Assembly (NCBI GenBank): GCA_035649275.1
Contig: DASRJW010000091.1
Location: 1-27,535, forward strand
DNA: 27,535 bases
Direction of reading: 5' to 3'
Source: Candidatus Krumholzibacteriia bacterium
Lineage (GTDB): Bacteria > Krumholzibacteriota > Krumholzibacteriia > G020349025
Shown here: piece by piece, positions 25,501 to 27,535 of the stretch
Layout: every line of letters begins with the position of its first letter
Numbering within the stretch: position 1 is the first letter of the stretch
Notes under the pieces: generated by a model
The model's input: the letters and a program-made list of their open reading frames with translations, nothing else
Told to the model about the DNA's origin: nothing
The model's database searches: none
Position numbers and translations under genes: made by a program

Positions 25501-27535
25501 CGACACCGATGTCGACGGCGATGTGCTGTCCGCGACGACGATCACGCCGCCCACCCATGGCACGCTGGTGCTCGCCACCCATGGCGGCTTCACCTACACA
25601 CCCCAGGCCAATTTCAGCGGCCTCGACGCCTTCACCTACGAGGTGAACGACGGACACGGCGGCACCGCCACGGCCGCTGTCAGCCTCAGCGTCGGGGTGG
25701 TGAACGATGCCCCCGTGACCGCTGCCGACAGCTACCTCACCCCCGAGGACGCACCCCTCGCCGTGACGGCACCGGGGGTGCTCGGCAACGACGCCGACGT
25801 GGATGGCGATCCGCTCTCGGTCACGATCTCGTCACCGCCGTCCCATGGAACGGTGACGCTCGCGGCGAACGGCGGCTTCGACTACGACCCCGCACCCGAC
25901 TTCCATGGCGCCGACGGCTTCACCTACAACGTGAGCGACGGCCGCGGTGGAACCCAGACGGGCACGGCGACGCTCACCGTGAGCCCAGTGAACGACGCCC
26001 CCGCGGCCAGCGCCGACACCCATAGCCTCGACGAGGACCAGACACTCGTGGTCGGCGTGCCGGGTCTTCTCGGCAACGACACCGACGTGGATGGCGACGC
26101 TCTCACCGCCGCCGTCGTCGCGCCCCCGACGCATGGAACCCTGGCCCTTGCCGCCGACGGAAGCTTCACCTACACGCCGGCCCGCGACTACGTCGGGAAC
26201 GACAGCTTCAGCTACCAGGCCCGAGACCTGGTCACCGCCGCCAGCGCCACAGTCACCCTCGTCGTCCGACCAGTGAACGACTTGCCCGTGGCCGCCGTGG
26301 ACACCTACGTGGTTCTCGAAGACAACCCTCTCGTCGTCGGCCCGCCCGGTCTCCTGGACAACGACACCGACGTGGACGGCGACGACCTCGCCGCCGCGGT
26401 CGTCTCCCCTCCTGCGCACGGCGCGCTGCAGCTCAGCCCAAGCGGCGACTTCACCTACACGCCGGCCGCCGATTTCAACGGCGCCGACGGCTTCGTCTAC
26501 TCCATCAACGACGGCAGGGGCGGAGTCGTCTCGGGGAGCGTGACGCTTTCGGTGACGGCGGTGAACGACGCCCCGGTGGCTGGCGACGATAGCTACACGA
26601 CTCTCGAGGACGCACCCCTCACGCGGCCCCTTCCCGGCGTCCTCGCCAACGACGCCGACGTGGACGGCGACGCCCTTTCCGTGCTCGTCGTCACGCCGCC
26701 CACGCACGGCACCCTAGGGCTCAACGCCGATGGCAGCTTCACGTACGCGCCCGCGGCGGACTTCCACGGTGCCGACGGCTTCACCTATACGGTGCGCGAC
26801 CCTGCCAACACCACCGACACGGGCGCTGTGGCGTTCACGGTGGCGGCGGTGAACGACGCTCCGGTCGCCGACATGGATGGATACGCGACCGCCGAAGACG
26901 TGGTGCTGACCATCGCCGCGCCGGGGGTTCTCGGCAACGACACGGACATCGACGGAGACCTCCTGGCCGCCACGCTCGTCACGCCGCCGGCGCACGGCAC
27001 CCTGGTCTTGAACGGCAACGGCGGCTTCTCTTTCACACCGGCGTCGAACTTCAACGGCAATGACAGCTTCACCTACACGGCCCATGATCCGGGTGGCGCC
27101 TCGTCGAGCGAGACCGTCCTGCTCTACGTCACGCCACGGAACGACGCCCCGGCCGCCGCCAACGATGCGTACAGCACCGCCGAGGACATCACCCTCACCG
27201 TCGCGGCACCGGGAGTGCGCGGCAACGACAGCGACATCGACGGGGACGTCCTCACGGTCGGCATCGCCACCTCACCGGCGCACGGCACGCTCGTCCTCGC
27301 CGCGGACGGCAGCTTCACCTACACGCCTTCGGCGCAGTACTTCGGCGCCGATGGCTTCACCTACACGCTCCGGGATCCGAGCGGTGCCACGAGCACGGGC
27401 ACCGTGGCTCTCGGTGTCACCGCCGTGAACGACGCACCCACTGCTGCCAACGATGCCTACGCTCTCGACGAGGACGTCGTCCTCACCATGGCCGCACCGG
27501 GAGTGCGGGGCAACGACACCGACATCGAGGGCGAC
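22589..27535 (+). CDS. Giant secreted metallophosphoesterase-DNRLRE-cadherin-repeat protein, 3' end outside window
   Basis: The frame is open for 1649 codons and runs off the window. A late signal peptide (TAVVLACCLLVLPGFLQAQ, residues about 33-50) is followed by a calcineurin-like phosphoesterase head, residues 52-290: AIGDVPYDE (D56), VHVGDIFPGG (D88), PGDNETKDC (120-126) and HGDGHSW (243-249). Metal-ligand positions differ from the classic DxH and GNHE forms but match the GDVPY/PGDNE variety. A PKD-like domain covers about 301-393, then one cadherin-like repeat from 398. A DNRLRE/CBM96-like domain covers about 492-650 (LRVEADATSYRSFLKF, WVEFDITSAIRGDG). From 658 to the edge there are eleven 96-residue cadherin-like (Big_9/tandem-95) repeats. 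It is probably a surface or adhesion protein that binds calcium. Whether the head is an active phosphatase, and how the protein is anchored, is unknown. Confidence 0.88.
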   Translation, partial: MSLHTAIARAVPTEGDACTAHLSLRPRLTAVVLACCLLVLPGFLQAQPITFTAIGDVPYDESELPILQQHVLNHNLYSPGQFLVHVGDIFPGGTPCEEFRYQQVADVLEQLTVPAFMLPGDNETKDCDDPTQAWSFWTTSFLNLESYFCSQLPVWRQTARPENFAFVSSGVLFIGLHLVGGSNPDALMQDDAAWVEQQLVQQRPFVRAAVLFAQAGPGSGTNLFFDAFVPDAVTFGKPVLFIHGDGHSWIDDNPFGVPGMRRIQVERGDKPPITVTVSTDAVPVFTVNRQPFAGSPVNAAPCVDAGPDLAIGMAQQAWLRGQASDDGDPGSASLSVTWSKVSGPGTVTFTSPSTPQSFASFSLIGDYVLRLRATDGPLVSTDLVSVSVSTTPPANDPPVAFLDSYSTPMQQALTVPAPGVLANDGDPNGTPVSAVLISSTSHGTLSFNANGSFTYTPQSNYYGLDGFSYRASDGSLQSSTTNVTLNITPLTFTLSPLEDATGNSSTPSVPSGSASKLRVEADATSYRSFLKFSVTGTGTTVYRAKLRLFCVNESIDGGSLFRLSNYFPGTTTAWSEGTLTWANAPVIAGTPLGSAGTVRVNQWVEFDITSAIRGDGVYSFALRNASTSSAEYSSKEGVEPPVLVIETRPGGGGANAVPVAVDNGYSVVEDGVLTLAAPGVLGNDSDADGDALGLVLTASTTHGSLSLAATGGFTYTPAANYNGPDSFTYVADDNRGGLEPAVVSLTVTAVNDVPVAGDESYGTSEDVSLVIAAPGVRSNDTDLDGDALTTAMATAPTHGTLVLAANGSFTYTPAADYNGPDSFLYVASDGNGGSDTGAVTLSVSAIEDPPRATDDAYGANEDGNLVVPAPGLLGNDSDPEGDALSATVATPPMHGTLVLAPDGSFTYTPQANTFGPDTFVYTLRDAKGGTDSGSVTLTVAPVNDAPVALADVQATSEDVPLVVPAPGLLGNDTDVDGDVLSATTITPPTHGTLVLATHGGFTYTPQANFSGLDAFTYEVNDGHGGTATAAVSLSVGVVNDAPVTAADSYLTPEDAPLAVTAPGVLGNDADVDGDPLSVTISSPPSHGTVTLAANGGFDYDPAPDFHGADGFTYNVSDGRGGTQTGTATLTVSPVNDAPAASADTHSLDEDQTLVVGVPGLLGNDTDVDGDALTAAVVAPPTHGTLALAADGSFTYTPARDYVGNDSFSYQARDLVTAASATVTLVVRPVNDLPVAAVDTYVVLEDNPLVVGPPGLLDNDTDVDGDDLAAAVVSPPAHGALQLSPSGDFTYTPAADFNGADGFVYSINDGRGGVVSGSVTLSVTAVNDAPVAGDDSYTTLEDAPLTRPLPGVLANDADVDGDALSVLVVTPPTHGTLGLNADGSFTYAPAADFHGADGFTYTVRDPANTTDTGAVAFTVAAVNDAPVADMDGYATAEDVVLTIAAPGVLGNDTDIDGDLLAATLVTPPAHGTLVLNGNGGFSFTPASNFNGNDSFTYTAHDPGGASSSETVLLYVTPRNDAPAAANDAYSTAEDITLTVAAPGVRGNDSDIDGDVLTVGIATSPAHGTLVLAADGSFTYTPSAQYFGADGFTYTLRDPSGATSTGTVALGVTAVNDAPTAANDAYALDEDVVLTMAAPGVRGNDTDIEGD
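23780..24061 (+). repeat. Isolated cadherin-like repeat (R0)
   Basis: One diverged copy of the repeat (PPVAFLDSY ... APGVLAND ... SHGTLSFNANGSFTYTP) stands apart from the main array, separated from it by the DNRLRE-like domain. It lacks the full acidic DxDxDGD loop, having GDPNGTPV instead. Confidence 0.8.
24560..27535 (+). repeat. Tandem array of 288-bp cadherin-like repeats (ten full, eleventh cut)
   Basis: Units start at the PV/PA/PT of each ND-x-P junction: 24560, 24848, 25136, 25424, 25712, 26000, 26285, 26573, 26861, 27149 and 27437. The period is 288 bp in every case but one: unit 6 (26000) is 285 bp, one codon short in its DGxGG loop. Shared blocks are ED-x2-L, APG-V/L-L-x-ND, D-x-DGD-x-L, P-x-HGTL, GSFTYTP, D-x-F-x-Y and a final VND. 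The acidic ND-x-D-x-DGD block is a likely calcium site. Units differ in sequence, so they are not a recent duplication throughout. Confidence 0.93.

Noticed and set aside
22346-25657. 1103-codon open frame on the minus strand opposite the metallophosphoesterase-cadherin gene
   Set aside because: It is an antisense shadow: stop codons are rare opposite GC3-rich repeats, the product is low in complexity (repeated GRRVGEA- and VHRRHGE-like strings that mirror the repeat units), and there is no signal or domain. The plus-strand frame gives coherent domains.
25832-27085. Further minus-strand frames in the repeat array
   Set aside because: Same mirror pattern of the 288-bp repeat; no start signals or recognisable domains.
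24560-27535. CRISPR array or non-coding tandem repeat
   Set aside because: Units are 288 bp, in frame, and translate to a known protein-repeat pattern; there are no short identical repeats with unique spacers.

Overview
The window is high-GC bacterial DNA: codon third positions are mostly G or C and coding density is high. The best clue to lineage is the 1062-aa secreted protein at 19053-22241. It ends in a FlgD-like/type IX-style C-terminal domain with an NPFNPTT signature and a YDVAGR...GIYFYRL tail, the pattern of the Fibrobacteres-Chlorobi-Bacteroidetes superphylum and related high-GC candidate phyla such as Candidatus Eisenbacteria or Krumholzibacteriota. This assignment is inference; there is no rRNA or phylogenetic marker set here. 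No tRNA, rRNA, CRISPR array, insertion sequence or phage gene was seen.

Layout. 1-2481 (+): the 3' end of a probable Rrf2-type Fe-S regulator, then a sigma-70 family factor and a 4-hydroxybutyrate/acetyl-CoA CoA-transferase. 2525-3424 (-): cation diffusion facilitator. 3570-4397 (+): rhomboid protease with an N-terminal zinc ribbon. 4447-8897 (-): FmdB-type zinc ribbon protein, AIM24/TIGR00266 protein, PQQ-type sugar dehydrogenase, a small Cys-rich secreted protein with its own terminator, and a secreted cyclophilin-FKBP fusion. 9397-13135 (+): two M16 proteases in tandem, one with the zinc motif and one without it, closed by a strong terminator. 13215-13622 (-): EVE-domain protein. 13804-15303 (+): HtrA/DegP protease with two PDZ domains. 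15590-17790 (+): ECF sigma factor, double-zinc-finger membrane anti-sigma factor and a TM2/LiaI-like membrane protein. 17930-18648 (-): bacilliredoxin and a translationally coupled 93-aa conserved protein. 19053-22241 (+): large secreted sorting-domain protein. 22589 to the window end (+): a giant secreted protein, truncated by the window edge, with a metallophosphoesterase-like head, a PKD-like domain, one cadherin-like repeat, a DNRLRE-like domain and then a tandem array of 96-aa cadherin-like repeats.

How the genes fit together. The centre of the window is envelope-oriented: periplasmic folding (cyclophilin-FKBP), proteolysis (M16 pair, HtrA, rhomboid), envelope-stress signalling (ECF/anti-sigma) and thiol redox (bacilliredoxin). 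The right end holds large exported or surface proteins, which would be natural clients of that machinery. Many start sites were moved inward to an ATG/GTG with a good Shine-Dalgarno sequence. One of these corrections is supported by a transcription terminator lying inside the longer reading frame.

The most notable items are the truncated metallophosphoesterase-cadherin array protein with a nearly invariant 288-bp period, the M16 pair with reciprocally degenerate active-site motifs plus a fused LolA-like domain, the cyclophilin-FKBP fusion, and a well-formed divergent promoter pair at 18742-18890.
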